Shown: positions 36,613-46,489 of the stretch, piece after piece
Numbering within the stretch: position 1 is the stretch's first letter
Layout of the letters: every line of letters starts with the position of its first letter
From: Jiella mangrovi
GTDB lineage: Bacteria; Pseudomonadota; Alphaproteobacteria; Rhizobiales; Rhizobiaceae
Assembly: GCF_017815135.1 (NCBI RefSeq)
Contig: NZ_JAGJCF010000017.1
Coordinates: forward strand, 1 to 64,000
Reading direction: 5' to 3'
Length of the DNA stretch: 64,000 nucleotides
The notes under the pieces: generated by a model
What the model saw: only the letters and a program-made list of their open reading frames with translations
Told to the model about the DNA's origin: nothing
The model's database searches: none
Program-made: the position numbers and the translations under genes

Positions 36613-38880
36613 CTAACCGCCGAAAATCCGGCGGAAGAGGCTGCGATCATCCTCGCGACGACGCGGCGTCACACGTTCTTCCACGACGACGCCGGGCGGC
36701 GGCGCGCGATCGTAGACCCTGCCGCCCTGTCCATCGCCCGAGCGATCGTAGGGAACCCCGTTCTCATCCGTCATCGACGGATCGTAGGAGCCGTCGCCAT
36801 TGCCGTCGGCGACCAGCGGCGCCTGCGGCTCGCCGATGGTGTAGTGGCCGGGCAGCGGCACGTTGGGAGTCCCCTTGAGCGCCGCCTGCATGAACTCATG
36901 CCAGGCCTCTGCTGGCAGGGAACCGCCGGTGACGCGCTTCATCTTCGCGCCGTTGTCGTTGCCGAACCACACGCCCGTGACGAGCTCGGCGGTGTAGCCG
37001 ACGAACCAGGCGTCCTTGAAGTCCTGGGTGGTGCCGGTCTTGCCCGCCGCTTCGAAACCGTCGAGCGCCGCCTTGCGCCCCGTTCCCGAGGAGACGACGC
37101 GTTTCAGCATCGCGTTCATCATGCCCATCATGTCTTCGGACAAGACCTTCGGCGGCACCTCGGCGCCGCGCTCCCACAGGACCTTGCCGTCCTCGGTGGT
37201 GATCCGGTTGACGAGATGCGGAGCCGCCTTGTAGCCGCCATTGGCAAAGGGCGCGAAGGCGCTGGTCAGCTCCAGGAGCGAGACTTCGGACGTCCCGAGC
37301 GCAATCGAGGGATTGTCGACGATGTCGGAGGTGATGCCGAGCCGATGGGCGGTGTCGATGACGGCCTGCGTGCCGACATTGTCGATCAGCTTGGCCGCGA
37401 CGGTGTTGAGCGAGAAGCGTAAGGCATCGGCGACCATCACCGGTCCGCGATAGGTGTTTTCGTAGTTCGACGGCTTCCATTTGCCGATCTGGACCGGGCC
37501 GTCGACGATGATGCTTTCAGGCCGCCACCCATGTTCGAGGGCGGTCTCGTAGACGAAGGGCTTGAAGGTCGAGCCCGGCTGGCGCTTGGCATCGACGGCG
37601 CGGTTGAACTGGCTCTCGGCATAGTCGCGGCCGCCGACGAGCGCGCGGATCGCGCCTGTGCCGTCGACGGCGACGAGCGCGCCCTGGGTGACGTTCTGCT
37701 TGGAATTGTCGATGGTCTGGCGGATCGCCTTTTCGGCTTCCTTCTCGAGCGGCATCTCGATCGTCGTCTCGACCACCACGTCCTGGTGGACTTCGCCGAT
37801 CAGCTTCTTGATGTCACGCATGACGAGATCGGCGGCGTAGTGCTGGGCGCCGTCCCAGTAGCTCTTGGCCTTGGTCGGCTTCTCCGCGACGGCGTCGGCA
37901 TATTCCTCGGCGTTGATCTTGCCCTCGTCGCGCATCGCCGCGAGAACCACCTCGGCCCGCTCCTTGGCCGCCTTCGGATCGCGCGCCGGCGAAAGCCGCG
38001 ACGGCGCCTTGAGGAGGCCTGCGAGGAGCGCTGCCTGGGACAGTGAAACCTCGCTCGCCGGCTTGTTGAAATACCGACGTGCAGCCGCCTCGACACCCGT
38101 CGCGCCCGAACCGAAATAGACCCGGTTCAGATACATGTCGAGAATCTGGTCCTTGGTGAATTTGTGCTCCAGCCAGACCGCGAGGATCGCCTCCTGGATC
38201 TTGCGCTGGATGGTCTGTTCGGGATTGAGGAAAATGTTCTTGGCGAGCTGCTGGGTCAGGGTCGAGCCGCCCTGGACGGTGCCGCCGGCGCGCCAGTTGG
38301 TGATGAAGGCGCGCACGATGCCGATCGGATCGACGCCCCAGTGGTCGTAGAACCGCCGGTCCTCGATCGAGACCACGGCTTCGGGAATATAGGGGCTCAT
38401 CTCGTCGAGCGAGACCGCCTTGCCTCCCGTGAGACCGCGATTGGCCAGCAACTCGCCGCCCACCGAAACGATCTTGACGTTGGGCGGGCGCGCCGGGATT
38501 TCCCATGCTTCCTGCGGCAGCTTGACGGCGAAATAGCCGACCGTCGCGGCAACCGCGAGCGAGCCCCAGAGAATGCAGGCGAGACAGAGCCGAAAGAGAT
38601 GGCCGATCAGACTGCGCCGCCGCCGGCGACCGCCGCCGCCACCATCACCGGATCCGCCGCGACGCCCTCCGCCACGCCCACCACCTGCGGCCCGGGCCTG
38701 ATTGCTCTTTGCATTGGCGGATTTTGAGGACTTCGCGGCGGGCTTTGCAGCCGGTTTGCGCTTCTTGTCGTTCGCCGCCATCGGAACGGCGCGATCGTCC
38801 GCGCTGATCGACAGCCCTTCCTCGCTCTTGCTCTCACTTCGATCGAAACTGGGTTCGATCCGCTCGCGCCGTGCCGCCAT
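36613..38880 (-). CDS. class A penicillin-binding protein 1A
   Basis: A 755-residue bifunctional peptidoglycan synthase. A basic, glycine/arginine-rich cytoplasmic tail (residues 1-90) precedes one membrane span (about 92-118). In the GT51 glycosyltransferase domain the catalytic glutamate is E173 in SIEDRRFYDHWG. In the transpeptidase domain the motifs are S437TFK, S490LN and K614TG. The C-terminus has an unusual aspartate-rich stretch (DGNGDGSYDPS) that resembles a calcium-binding loop. I chose ATG 38880, preceded by GAGAGG; ATG 38901 is possible. Confidence 0.93.
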   Translation of the reverse strand: MAARRERIEPSFDRSESKSEEGLSISADDRAVPMAANDKKRKPAAKPAAKSSKSANAKSNQARAAGGGRGGGRRGGSGDGGGGGRRRRRSLIGHLFRLCLACILWGSLAVAATVGYFAVKLPQEAWEIPARPPNVKIVSVGGELLANRGLTGGKAVSLDEMSPYIPEAVVSIEDRRFYDHWGVDPIGIVRAFITNWRAGGTVQGGSTLTQQLAKNIFLNPEQTIQRKIQEAILAVWLEHKFTKDQILDMYLNRVYFGSGATGVEAAARRYFNKPASEVSLSQAALLAGLLKAPSRLSPARDPKAAKERAEVVLAAMRDEGKINAEEYADAVAEKPTKAKSYWDGAQHYAADLVMRDIKKLIGEVHQDVVVETTIEMPLEKEAEKAIRQTIDNSKQNVTQGALVAVDGTGAIRALVGGRDYAESQFNRAVDAKRQPGSTFKPFVYETALEHGWRPESIIVDGPVQIGKWKPSNYENTYRGPVMVADALRFSLNTVAAKLIDNVGTQAVIDTAHRLGITSDIVDNPSIALGTSEVSLLELTSAFAPFANGGYKAAPHLVNRITTEDGKVLWERGAEVPPKVLSEDMMGMMNAMLKRVVSSGTGRKAALDGFEAAGKTGTTQDFKDAWFVGYTAELVTGVWFGNDNGAKMKRVTGGSLPAEAWHEFMQAALKGTPNVPLPGHYTIGEPQAPLVADGNGDGSYDPSMTDENGVPYDRSGDGQGGRVYDRAPPPGVVVEERVTPRRREDDRSLFRRIFGG

Positions 38881-39248
38881 GCGCAGCCTCTCAATCCTCA
38901 TGTGGGACGACGCCTGGCAGCCCGTCCGGCCTGCCTGCAGTCCCCCTCGATTCCCCATGTGCCGTTCCGTATCCGGCCCTGAAGGTCCGGCAAAGCTCCG
39001 GTCGACCTTTGTCGGAAGAAACCTGTCCCCACAGGTCGCTGGCATGCACCAAGGGGTGCGCCCGCCGGATCGGCAGATTTGTAGTTCCACCGTAAATGCG
39101 GCGATTTAACGGGCCATGAACCATTCAGCCCGGCGCGCTCAAGCTTGGCGAACGCTCCGTTGCGCCGGCCACCCTTCCTCTCGCGGCAATGCCCCTACTT
39201 CTTTTCCAAGAGCAAGCGACACCAGCGAACGAACAGGGGAACTGCGCC

Positions 39249-40046
39249 ATGCATATCGATCTATCCGGCAAGACCGCCATCGTCACCGGCTCGACCGGCG
39301 GCATCGGGCTTGCCGCAGCCAAGGGCCTTGCCGATGCCGGCGCGCGCGTCGTCGTCAACGGCCGCGACGCCGACCGGGTGGAGACCGCCATCCGCGCCGT
39401 CCTCGATTCGGTGCCCCGTTCGGATGTATCGGGCGTCTCGGCAGATCTTTACTCGGGCGAAGGTTGCGGCAGGCTGATCGAGGCGGTGCCGGAAGCCGAC
39501 ATTCTGGTCAACAATGTCGGCATCTTCGGACCAAAACCGTTCTTCGACATCGACGACGCCACCTGGGAGAAATTCTTTCAGCTGAACGTCATGTCCGGCG
39601 TCCGCCTGTCTCGCGCCTATCTGCCCCGGATGATGGAGCGCGGTTGGGGCCGGATCGTATTCCTCTCGTCGGAATCGGCGCTGAACATCCCCGCGGACAT
39701 GATCCACTACGGCTTCACGAAGACCGCGCTCCTGTCGATCTCACGCGGCCTTGCAAAGCTCGCCTCCGGCACGGGCGTGACCGTCAACGCGGTCCTGCCG
39801 GGCCCGACCATGTCGGAGGGCGTTCAGGACATGCTCAAGGAGATGGCCGAAAAGGAAGGCGTCTCGATCGAAAAAGCCGGCGAGATGTTCGTCAAATCCG
39901 AGCGGCCGAGTTCGATCCTGGGGCGGCCGGCGACGGTCGAGGAGGTCGCCAACATGATCGTCTATGCCTGCTCCAAGGAAGCTTCGGCGACCAGCGGAGG
40001 CGCGCTGCGCGTCGATGGCGGCGTGGTCGATTCGATCGTCCCGTAA
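39249..40046 (+). CDS. short-chain dehydrogenase/reductase
   Basis: A 265-residue SDR. It has the nucleotide motif VTGSTGGIGLAAAKGL, NNVGIFGP (the NNAG equivalent), serine in VFLSSES, and YxxxK in IHYGFTKTALLS. GRD after the second strand (VVNGRDADR) suggests NADP(H). Substrate is unknown. The start at 39249 (MHIDLSGKTAIVTG) follows GGGGAA. It has no operon partners; PBP1A diverges from it. Confidence 0.9.
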   Translation: MHIDLSGKTAIVTGSTGGIGLAAAKGLADAGARVVVNGRDADRVETAIRAVLDSVPRSDVSGVSADLYSGEGCGRLIEAVPEADILVNNVGIFGPKPFFDIDDATWEKFFQLNVMSGVRLSRAYLPRMMERGWGRIVFLSSESALNIPADMIHYGFTKTALLSISRGLAKLASGTGVTVNAVLPGPTMSEGVQDMLKEMAEKEGVSIEKAGEMFVKSERPSSILGRPATVEEVANMIVYACSKEASATSGGALRVDGGVVDSIVP

Positions 40047-40219
40047 GGCAGAGCCGGCTTCCTTGCGCCTATCGCGACGGCCATGATCGACCCTTGAAGC
40101 GACGGCGGGCGGCGGGCGGACCAGGCGAACGAAAAGACCGCCAGCCAGCCCGTTTTCAGGCCGCCTGACGGTCGATCATGTCTTTGCTGTCGCCTGAAAG
40201 CTGCGAAGCCCGCCCGCGC

Positions 40220-41050
40220 TTACCAGAGATCGAGCGAGAAACGCTTGGAAATGCCGAGGGTGAAGGAATACTGGTCCTTGCTGCCGGCCTTGACGATCGG
40301 CGAGTCGGCCGCGTCGCCGACCAGCCTGTCCCATGACGCGTCGGCGTTGAGGAACCAGTCGGGCGTGAATTCGTAGCGGGCCGAAGCCGCGACGCCGACG
40401 CTCTTGAAGCCGCCGCCCGCATCATAGGCCGCGAACTTGCCGCCGCTTGCCAGCGACTCGCCCGGGCTGACGGAGAAGTAGCTCTCCATGTAGTCCGACG
40501 AGGCGAAGCTGACCGTCGGGCCGAGCTTGAGGGTGATCGTCTCGGTCGGCCGGGCGATCAGATTGGCGCCGGCATCGCCGACGAAACCGTCCGCGCCGCC
40601 GAATGCGTAGCGCGCCGCCCCGTAGACCTCGGCATATTCCCACTCGTAGGACGCCTTGAGGCCGACCTCATAGGTGGTATCGACGTCGTTGAGCCCGGAA
40701 AGCTCCGGGTGATCGTCCGCCTTGCGCTCGCCGACGACGTTGAAGGACGGGCCGATCGAAAAGCCGCGGCCGTCCGGCCCGCCGAAGGAGCCGATGCCCG
40801 GAAGGTTCAGATATTCGACCGAAAAGATCGCGCTCGGCAGGACACGATAATCGTCGGAGCCGAGAAACTCCGGCTCCACGACACCCTCGATGCCGAGCTC
40901 GAAGACGAAGTCGTCGCCGCCATAGTCGATTGCCGCCGGCTGCACAGGCGCCGGTGCGGGATCATAGGGACCCACCACGTCGGCCGCGTTTGCCAAAGCC
41001 GTCGAAGCGAGCAGCGTGGCGACGACCGCCGAGACCAAACGCAATGCCAT
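40220..41050 (-). CDS. MipA/OmpV family outer-membrane protein
   Basis: A 276-residue beta-barrel protein with a signal peptide (ALRLVSAVVATLLASTALANAAD). Alternating beta strands follow and the last residue is tryptophan after RFSLDL, near the aromatic C-terminus expected for Bam recognition. FELGIEGVVEPEFLGSDDYRVLP and YEVGLKASYEWEYAEVYGAARYAFGG are MipA/OmpV features. Members act as scaffolds for murein enzymes or as porins; the role here is not known. Confidence 0.85.
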   Translation of the reverse strand: MALRLVSAVVATLLASTALANAADVVGPYDPAPAPVQPAAIDYGGDDFVFELGIEGVVEPEFLGSDDYRVLPSAIFSVEYLNLPGIGSFGGPDGRGFSIGPSFNVVGERKADDHPELSGLNDVDTTYEVGLKASYEWEYAEVYGAARYAFGGADGFVGDAGANLIARPTETITLKLGPTVSFASSDYMESYFSVSPGESLASGGKFAAYDAGGGFKSVGVAASARYEFTPDWFLNADASWDRLVGDAADSPIVKAGSKDQYSFTLGISKRFSLDLW

Positions 41051-41583
41051 GAACTGATACTCCAGCCTTCTCGCATGCCTCGTTTTGGTTGCTTCGAGGC
41101 GGCGTCGAACGACGCGCCCGCCGGGCATGCTGTGCCACCACACATGCCGCGTGTATCGCCTGAGCGCAATTCACACACCGGCCAAAACCGACACCGGCCG
41201 GATCATTCGAATCCAGGCGTTGCAGGAGGGTGACAGGCGGGGGCCGGTGCCTTGGATTTCGCCGTTACGGTGCAGACAGAAGGCCAAACGCAAGAAGGGC
41301 GCGGCGATCCCCCGATTGCCGCACCCTTCCAGCTGTCCCCCGCACTCCTCTTTCGAGGTACGGTCATCCCCACACCGCAAATCGGCCTATCGCATGATCG
41401 TGACCAAAAATCGATCATTGATCGCGTCTGCGTGGCTTTTTCGGTGTCCCCTATGCCATTCAAATTGGCAGCGATCTCTTAAGAAGATGTTAATAGGCCA
41501 ATGAGCTTGCCTGAGGCTGGGCGGAGCCACCCACTGCCGGTGCCGCAACACCGCCCGGAGCAGGCTTTTACTCGCCCGCCAGA
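41051..41583. other. gene-free stretch
   Basis: The 533 bases between the OmpV gene and the dipeptidase hold no supported gene. Part near 41400-41510 is AT-richer. The MipA/OmpV promoter should lie at its left side. I see no repeats or terminators. Confidence 0.4.
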
Positions 41584-42972
41584 TCACCCCTCGCCGATGG
41601 CCGCCATAACCCGCGCCCAGGAACGCTGGCCCTTATGGAACGAGGTCATCTCGTATTTTTCGTTGGGGGAATGGATCGCGTCGTCGCCCAGGCCGAAGCC
41701 GATGAGGAGTGATTCCATCCCGAGGCGGGACTTGAACTCGCCGACGACGGGAATCGACCCGCCCATGCCGATCATCACCGCCGGCTTCGGCCATTCGTCC
41801 GAAAGTGCCTGCCGCGCCTTCTGAAGAAGGGGCGAGTCGAAGGGCAGCTGGATAGCGCCCGAGCCGCCATGGGGATGGAACTCTACCTCGCAGTCTTCCG
41901 GCAAGCGATCTTCCACGAATTTGCGGAAGGCGGCGCGGATCTTGTCGGGATCCTGGTCGAAGACCAGCCGGAACGACACCTTCGCCATCGCCTCGGCGGC
42001 GATCACGGTCTTGAAGCCCTTGCCGGTATAGCCGCCGGAAATGCCGTTCACTTCCGCCGTCGGGCGTGACCAGGTCTGTTCCAGAACCGAACGGCCCTTC
42101 TCGCCTGCCGGAATGCTGAGGCCGACATCGCCAAGGAAGGATTCTGCTGAAAAATCGAGGCCCTGCCAGCTTTTCTTCACATCGTCTGGCACCTCCGACA
42201 CGTCGTCGTAGAAGCCAGGGATGGTGATCCGGCCGGTCTCGTCGCGCATCTCGGCGAGAATCTTCGACAAAACGTGGATAGGGTTTTGCGCCGCGCCGCC
42301 GTAATAGCCCGAATGAAGATCGCGACTGGCCGCCCGCAGGATCACCTCCTCGCCGACGAGACCGCGCAGGCCGGTGGAAATCGCCGGGGTCTCGCGGTCC
42401 CACATGTTCGTGTCGCAGACCAGAGCGACGTCGGCAGAGAGCTCCTCGCGATTGGCGTCGAGAAACGGGTTGAGCGAGGGCGAGCCTGATTCTTCCTCGC
42501 CCTCGAGGAAGATCGTGACGCGGCAGGGCAGACCGCCCGTCTCGGCCTTGAAGGCGCGGCAGGCTTCGATGAAGGTCATCAGCTGGCCCTTGTCGTCGGC
42601 CGAGCCTCTCGCGACGATTTTCCTGGTGCCGTCGAGTCGGCTCTCGACGACGGGTTCGAACGGGCCGGTCTTCCATTCCGAGACCGGATCGACCGGCTGG
42701 ACGTCGTAATGGCCGTAAAAGAGGACGTGCGGAGCGTTTTCGGGGCCCTCGTGATGGGCGACCACCATGGGATGGCCGGGGGTCTCGCGCACGCTCGCCG
42801 TAAACCCGATGGCCGACAGGTCCCCGACCAGAAACTCCGCCGCCAGCCGGCATTGCTCCCGGTAGTCCGGGTCGGTGGAGATCGAGGGAATGCGCAGCAG
42901 AGCCGACAATCGTTCGACCGACCGGTCGAGATTGAGGTCGAGGCATCCTAGCACGCTGTCGAGATTGGCCAT
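41584..42972 (-). CDS. M20-family metallodipeptidase
   Basis: A 462-residue zinc peptidase of the M20/M28 group. The metal ligands are in LFYGHYDVQP, ARGSADDKGQLM, FLEGEEESGSPSL (with the catalytic glutamate), LVCDTNMW and the final histidine in DAIHSPNEKYEM. The dimerisation domain lies at about residues 215-330. It is cytosolic, with no signal peptide. The pattern matches CNDP-like dipeptidases common in Rhizobiales. The start at 42972 (MANLDSVLG) is where homology begins. An aldo/keto reductase gene diverges from it. Confidence 0.93.
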   Translation of the reverse strand: MANLDSVLGCLDLNLDRSVERLSALLRIPSISTDPDYREQCRLAAEFLVGDLSAIGFTASVRETPGHPMVVAHHEGPENAPHVLFYGHYDVQPVDPVSEWKTGPFEPVVESRLDGTRKIVARGSADDKGQLMTFIEACRAFKAETGGLPCRVTIFLEGEEESGSPSLNPFLDANREELSADVALVCDTNMWDRETPAISTGLRGLVGEEVILRAASRDLHSGYYGGAAQNPIHVLSKILAEMRDETGRITIPGFYDDVSEVPDDVKKSWQGLDFSAESFLGDVGLSIPAGEKGRSVLEQTWSRPTAEVNGISGGYTGKGFKTVIAAEAMAKVSFRLVFDQDPDKIRAAFRKFVEDRLPEDCEVEFHPHGGSGAIQLPFDSPLLQKARQALSDEWPKPAVMIGMGGSIPVVGEFKSRLGMESLLIGFGLGDDAIHSPNEKYEMTSFHKGQRSWARVMAAIGEG

Positions 42973-43168
42973 GACGAAATTCCTTCGCTGGGAGTTGGCA
43001 CTTTGACAGCGGTGGTAACGGCTCGGCTGGTGGTTGGGCAAGACGCGCGATCGCATCTTCATCCGCGCTGCGCCGTTGCGCCCGGCGCCGATCCATCTAT
43101 GTTCGCGGGAAATGTCATGCCGCACTGCGGCAGACGTCCCGCCTCAGCTTTTCTTGCAGGATCCCGCC

Positions 43169-44212
43169 ATGAAATATCGTCCGCTCGGCCGCACCGGCCT
43201 TTCCGTCAGCGAAATCTGCCTCGGCACCATGACCTGGGGCTCGCAGAACACGGAAGCCGAAGGCCACGCCCAGATGGACCTCGCCACCGAGATGGGGGTG
43301 AATTTCTTCGACGCCGCCGAGATGTATCCGACGACGCCGATGCTGGCAGAGACGGTCGGCCGTACCGAGGAGATCATCGGCACGTGGTTCGCCGCCAACG
43401 GACGGCGCGACGACGTGGTTCTCGCCACCAAGATCACCGGCGCAGGCAACGAAAAGGTCCGCGGCGGCGAGCCTATCACCGCCTCCTCCATCCGCCGGGC
43501 TCTCGACGAAAGTCTGAAGCGGCTTCAGACCGACTATGTCGACCTTTACCAGCTGCACTGGCCGAACCGCGGTTCCTATCATTTCCGCCAGAGCTGGAGC
43601 TACGATCCGAGCGGTCAGCAGCCCGATGCCGTGAAGGCAAACATCGAGGAGGTGCTCGACGAACTCGGCGAGCAGGTGAAGGCGGGCAAGATCCGCCATG
43701 TCGGCCTATCCAACGAGACCGCCTGGGGCGTCATGCAGTATGCCGGCATTGCCGAGCGCGACGGCTCGCCGCGCATCGCCTCGATCCAGAACGAATATTC
43801 GCTGATGCACCGCATCTTCGACCTCGATCTCGCTGAAACTTCCGTCAATGAACAGGTCGGCCTGCTGGCCTACTCGCCGCTTGCCGCCGGTCTCCTGACC
43901 GGCAAATACACCGCCGGCGCCATCCCGCCGGGCACGCGCGGCGCGATCAACAAGGGCCTCGGTGGCCGGCATACGGACTACGCGACGCGCGTGGCCGACG
44001 AATATTGCGAGGTCGCCCGGCGCCATGGTCTCGATCCGGCCCAGATGGCCATTGCCTTCTGCCTGACGCGGCCGTTCATGATCTCCGTCATCATCGGCGG
44101 AACGAGCCTCGAACATATCAAGACCGATGTCGCGGCAGCCGATCTCAACCTGTCAGACGAAGTGATGGCCGACATTGCCGCCGTCTATCGGCGCCATCCG
44201 CTTCCCCTTTGA
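43169..44212 (+). CDS. aldo/keto reductase (Tas-like)
   Basis: A 347-residue NADP(H)-dependent oxidoreductase with a TIM barrel. GTMTWGSQNTEAEGHAQMD and FFDAAEMYPTTP carry the catalytic aspartate and tyrosine, ATKITG the lysine, and YQLHWPNR the histidine. IGGTSLEHIKTDVAA is the NADP phosphate loop. The overall sequence is close to E. coli Tas. The start at 43169 (MKYRPLGRTGL) fits the family. Substrate unknown. Confidence 0.92.
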   Translation: MKYRPLGRTGLSVSEICLGTMTWGSQNTEAEGHAQMDLATEMGVNFFDAAEMYPTTPMLAETVGRTEEIIGTWFAANGRRDDVVLATKITGAGNEKVRGGEPITASSIRRALDESLKRLQTDYVDLYQLHWPNRGSYHFRQSWSYDPSGQQPDAVKANIEEVLDELGEQVKAGKIRHVGLSNETAWGVMQYAGIAERDGSPRIASIQNEYSLMHRIFDLDLAETSVNEQVGLLAYSPLAAGLLTGKYTAGAIPPGTRGAINKGLGGRHTDYATRVADEYCEVARRHGLDPAQMAIAFCLTRPFMISVIIGGTSLEHIKTDVAAADLNLSDEVMADIAAVYRRHPLPL

Positions 44213-44368
44213 GCCCTGTGCCTGTAAAGCGCGGTGACGGGCGGGGTTTCGAGCCCCGCCGCCCCGTTTCGACTCATGAGAGAGGCGAAGCCGGCCCTCC
44301 CCACTGACGCGCGCGCGCTCGCTTTCGGCGGAGCGTGGCCGCTTTCCCGCCGAGCCCAGGTTCCCTTC

Positions 44369-45652
44369 GTGACCGACGAGCCGACTTCCCTGCCATCTGC
44401 GACCACCCCCGCGCCGGAGGTGCCGAAGGCGCCCCATGGCGAGGATCGCTTCGCGGCCTTCCGCAACCGGCGCTTCCTGCTCTACTGGCTGGCGCGCTTC
44501 GCCTCGACCTTTGCGACGCAGATCGTCATCGTCTCGGTCGGCTGGCAGATCTACGATCTCACCCGAGACCCCTGGGACCTCGGCCTTGTCGGCCTTTGCC
44601 AGTTCGCGCCGGCATTCTTTCTGGTGCTCGTCACCGGCTCGGCGGCGGATCGCTATTCACGCCGGCTGATCATGGCAGCGGCCGTTGCCGCCGAAGGCCT
44701 CGGCGCTGTCACGCTCCTCGTTCTGACCTATCACGGCATCACCTCGCCTGCCCCGATCTTCGCGATCCTGATCGTCTTCGGCATCGCACGCGCGTTCTTC
44801 GGGCCGGCATCGCAGTCTCTCGTCGTCAATCTCGTCTCCCGCCAGGAACTCGCCAACGCCATTGCGTGGAACTCGTCGTCCTGGCAGATCGCGGCGATCG
44901 TCGGCCCGGTCGCGGGCGGTCTCATCTACGGCGTCTCGTCGATGGCCGCTTACGGCCTCGGTGCCGCCCTGTTCTTTGCCGGGGCCGCACTGGTGATCGC
45001 GATCAAGGCCCCGGCGCGCCGGCATTCGAACGAGCCGGCGAGCCTCGAGACGATCGTGGCCGGCTTTCGGTTCATCTGGAGCGAAAAGGTCGTTCTCGGG
45101 GCGATCTCGCTCGATCTCTTCGCCGTGCTTCTCGGCGGCGCCGTCGCCTTGATGCCGGTCTATGCCCGCGACGTCCTCGACGCCGGCCCGCTGGCGCTCG
45201 GGCTGCTGCGCGCCGCGCCGGGCATGGGCGCGATCCCGATGGCGATCTATCTCGCGGCCCACCCGATCAAGAATCACGCCGGTGCGATCATGTTCACCTT
45301 CGTCGGCCTGTTCGGGGCCTTCACGATGGTCTTCGGCATATCGACGACGATCTGGGTGTCGGTGCCGGCGCTGATCCTCATGGGTGCGTCCGACATGATC
45401 AGCGTCTATGTCCGCGAAACACTGATGCAGCTGTGGACACCGGACGACGTGCGCGGCCGGGTCAATGCCGTGAACATGGTCTTCATCGGAGCATCCAACG
45501 AACTCGGCGAGTTCCGGGCTGGCGGCATGGCGGCCCTGATCGGCGCCGTGCCGGCGGTCGTCGTCGGCGGCAGCGCGACGGTCGGCGTCGCGGCCATATG
45601 GGCCTGGATGTTCCCGGAGCTGCGCAAGGTGCAGCGCCTGGCGCGGGACTGA
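44369..45652 (+). CDS. MFS transporter, EntS-like (MFS_3)
   Basis: A twelve-span exporter of about 427 residues. The first span is FLLYWLARFASTFATQIVIVSVG, followed by the loop motif GSAADRYSRRLIM between spans 2 and 3. It matches the MFS_3 group that includes the enterobactin exporter EntS. I chose GTG 44369 (MTDEPTSLPS), but ATG 44276 is also open and the initiation site is not clear. It converges on the DUF1289-rirA pair; no siderophore genes are nearby, so the substrate is open. Confidence 0.85.
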   Translation: MTDEPTSLPSATTPAPEVPKAPHGEDRFAAFRNRRFLLYWLARFASTFATQIVIVSVGWQIYDLTRDPWDLGLVGLCQFAPAFFLVLVTGSAADRYSRRLIMAAAVAAEGLGAVTLLVLTYHGITSPAPIFAILIVFGIARAFFGPASQSLVVNLVSRQELANAIAWNSSSWQIAAIVGPVAGGLIYGVSSMAAYGLGAALFFAGAALVIAIKAPARRHSNEPASLETIVAGFRFIWSEKVVLGAISLDLFAVLLGGAVALMPVYARDVLDAGPLALGLLRAAPGMGAIPMAIYLAAHPIKNHAGAIMFTFVGLFGAFTMVFGISTTIWVSVPALILMGASDMISVYVRETLMQLWTPDDVRGRVNAVNMVFIGASNELGEFRAGGMAALIGAVPAVVVGGSATVGVAAIWAWMFPELRKVQRLARD

Positions 45653-45722
45653 GCCGCTCCGCAGGCCCGGCCGGCGCAGACGCGGGCATAGCAGCCTCCC
45701 TCTGGAAGACGCGCGTTTGGCG

Positions 45723-46031
45723 CTATTCCTCGGCCACCTCGACGGGGCATGGCACGCCCTCGCGGCGGCATTTGTGCTGGTAGGTATAGGCCCAGAAAGC
45801 CGGGTTTCGTCCGCTTTCCTCGATCCGCGCGATCAGCCCCTCGATGAACTCGCGCTTGGCCTCGGCGCCGCCGTGATGGGGGAAGCTGTCCTTCTCGGCC
45901 TTCGTCATCGAACAGCCGATGCAGCGCCCCTTGCGCTTGTATTTGCAAACGTCGATGCAGGGCGAAGGAGCGCTTTCCCAGACGGCGTCATCGACGGCCC
46001 GGGCTTCTTGCGAATGTGTGGCCGAGGTCAT
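45723..46031 (-). CDS. DUF1289 protein with cysteine cluster
   Basis: A 102-residue protein of the DUF1289 family. The cysteines in SPCIDVCKYKRKGRCIGCS form a four-cysteine cluster likely to bind iron-sulfur or zinc. Its start overlaps the rirA stop (ATGA at 46031-46028), so the two are co-translated. This family has no proven function; linkage with an iron regulator suggests a role in Fe-S or iron homeostasis. Confidence 0.88.
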   Translation of the reverse strand: MTSATHSQEARAVDDAVWESAPSPCIDVCKYKRKGRCIGCSMTKAEKDSFPHHGGAEAKREFIEGLIARIEESGRNPAFWAYTYQHKCRREGVPCPVEVAEE

Positions 46032-46489
46032 GAAAGCGCGGACTGCTCGGCATGAAGAGGAATGCCGAGCGTCTCGGACATGAACGGCCGGTTTTCGACG
46101 AGATCGGCGATCGAGAACTGATCGAGCGTCGACAGAAACGCTTCCAGCGCCTGACGCAGGGCGACGTTGAGCTCGCAGTGAAAGACCAGCGGGCAATCGG
46201 TGGCGCCATTGTCGAAGCATTCCGCCATGGCGAAGCTCTCCTCCATCAGCACCACGACCTCGCGCAGCGTGATCGTCGCCGCCGGGCGGCCGAGCCGGAT
46301 GCCGCCATTGCGCCCGCGTACGGTCTCGACGAGCCCGCAGCCGACGAGCGGTTGGAGAATCTTGAACATGAAGGGCTCTGGCGCGGCGTAGGACTTCGCG
46401 ACGTCGCCGAGCTTGCTCAGGCGGCCTGGATTGGTCGCGAGATACATGAGAATGCGGATAGCGTAGTTGGTCTGACGCGTTAGACGCAT
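46028..46489 (-). CDS. rirA: Rrf2-family iron-responsive regulator RirA
   Basis: A 153-residue repressor that binds an Fe-S cluster and shuts off iron uptake genes in rhizobia when iron is sufficient. MRLTRQTNYAIRILMYLA starts the winged helix; ETVRGRNGGIRLGRPA is the wing. The cluster ligands C91, C99 and C105 are in AECFDNGATDCPLVFHC, the exact RirA spacing. I chose ATG 46489, the standard RirA start; ATG 46519 is in frame. It overlaps the DUF1289 gene. Confidence 0.93.
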   Translation of the reverse strand: MRLTRQTNYAIRILMYLATNPGRLSKLGDVAKSYAAPEPFMFKILQPLVGCGLVETVRGRNGGIRLGRPAATITLREVVVLMEESFAMAECFDNGATDCPLVFHCELNVALRQALEAFLSTLDQFSIADLVENRPFMSETLGIPLHAEQSALS

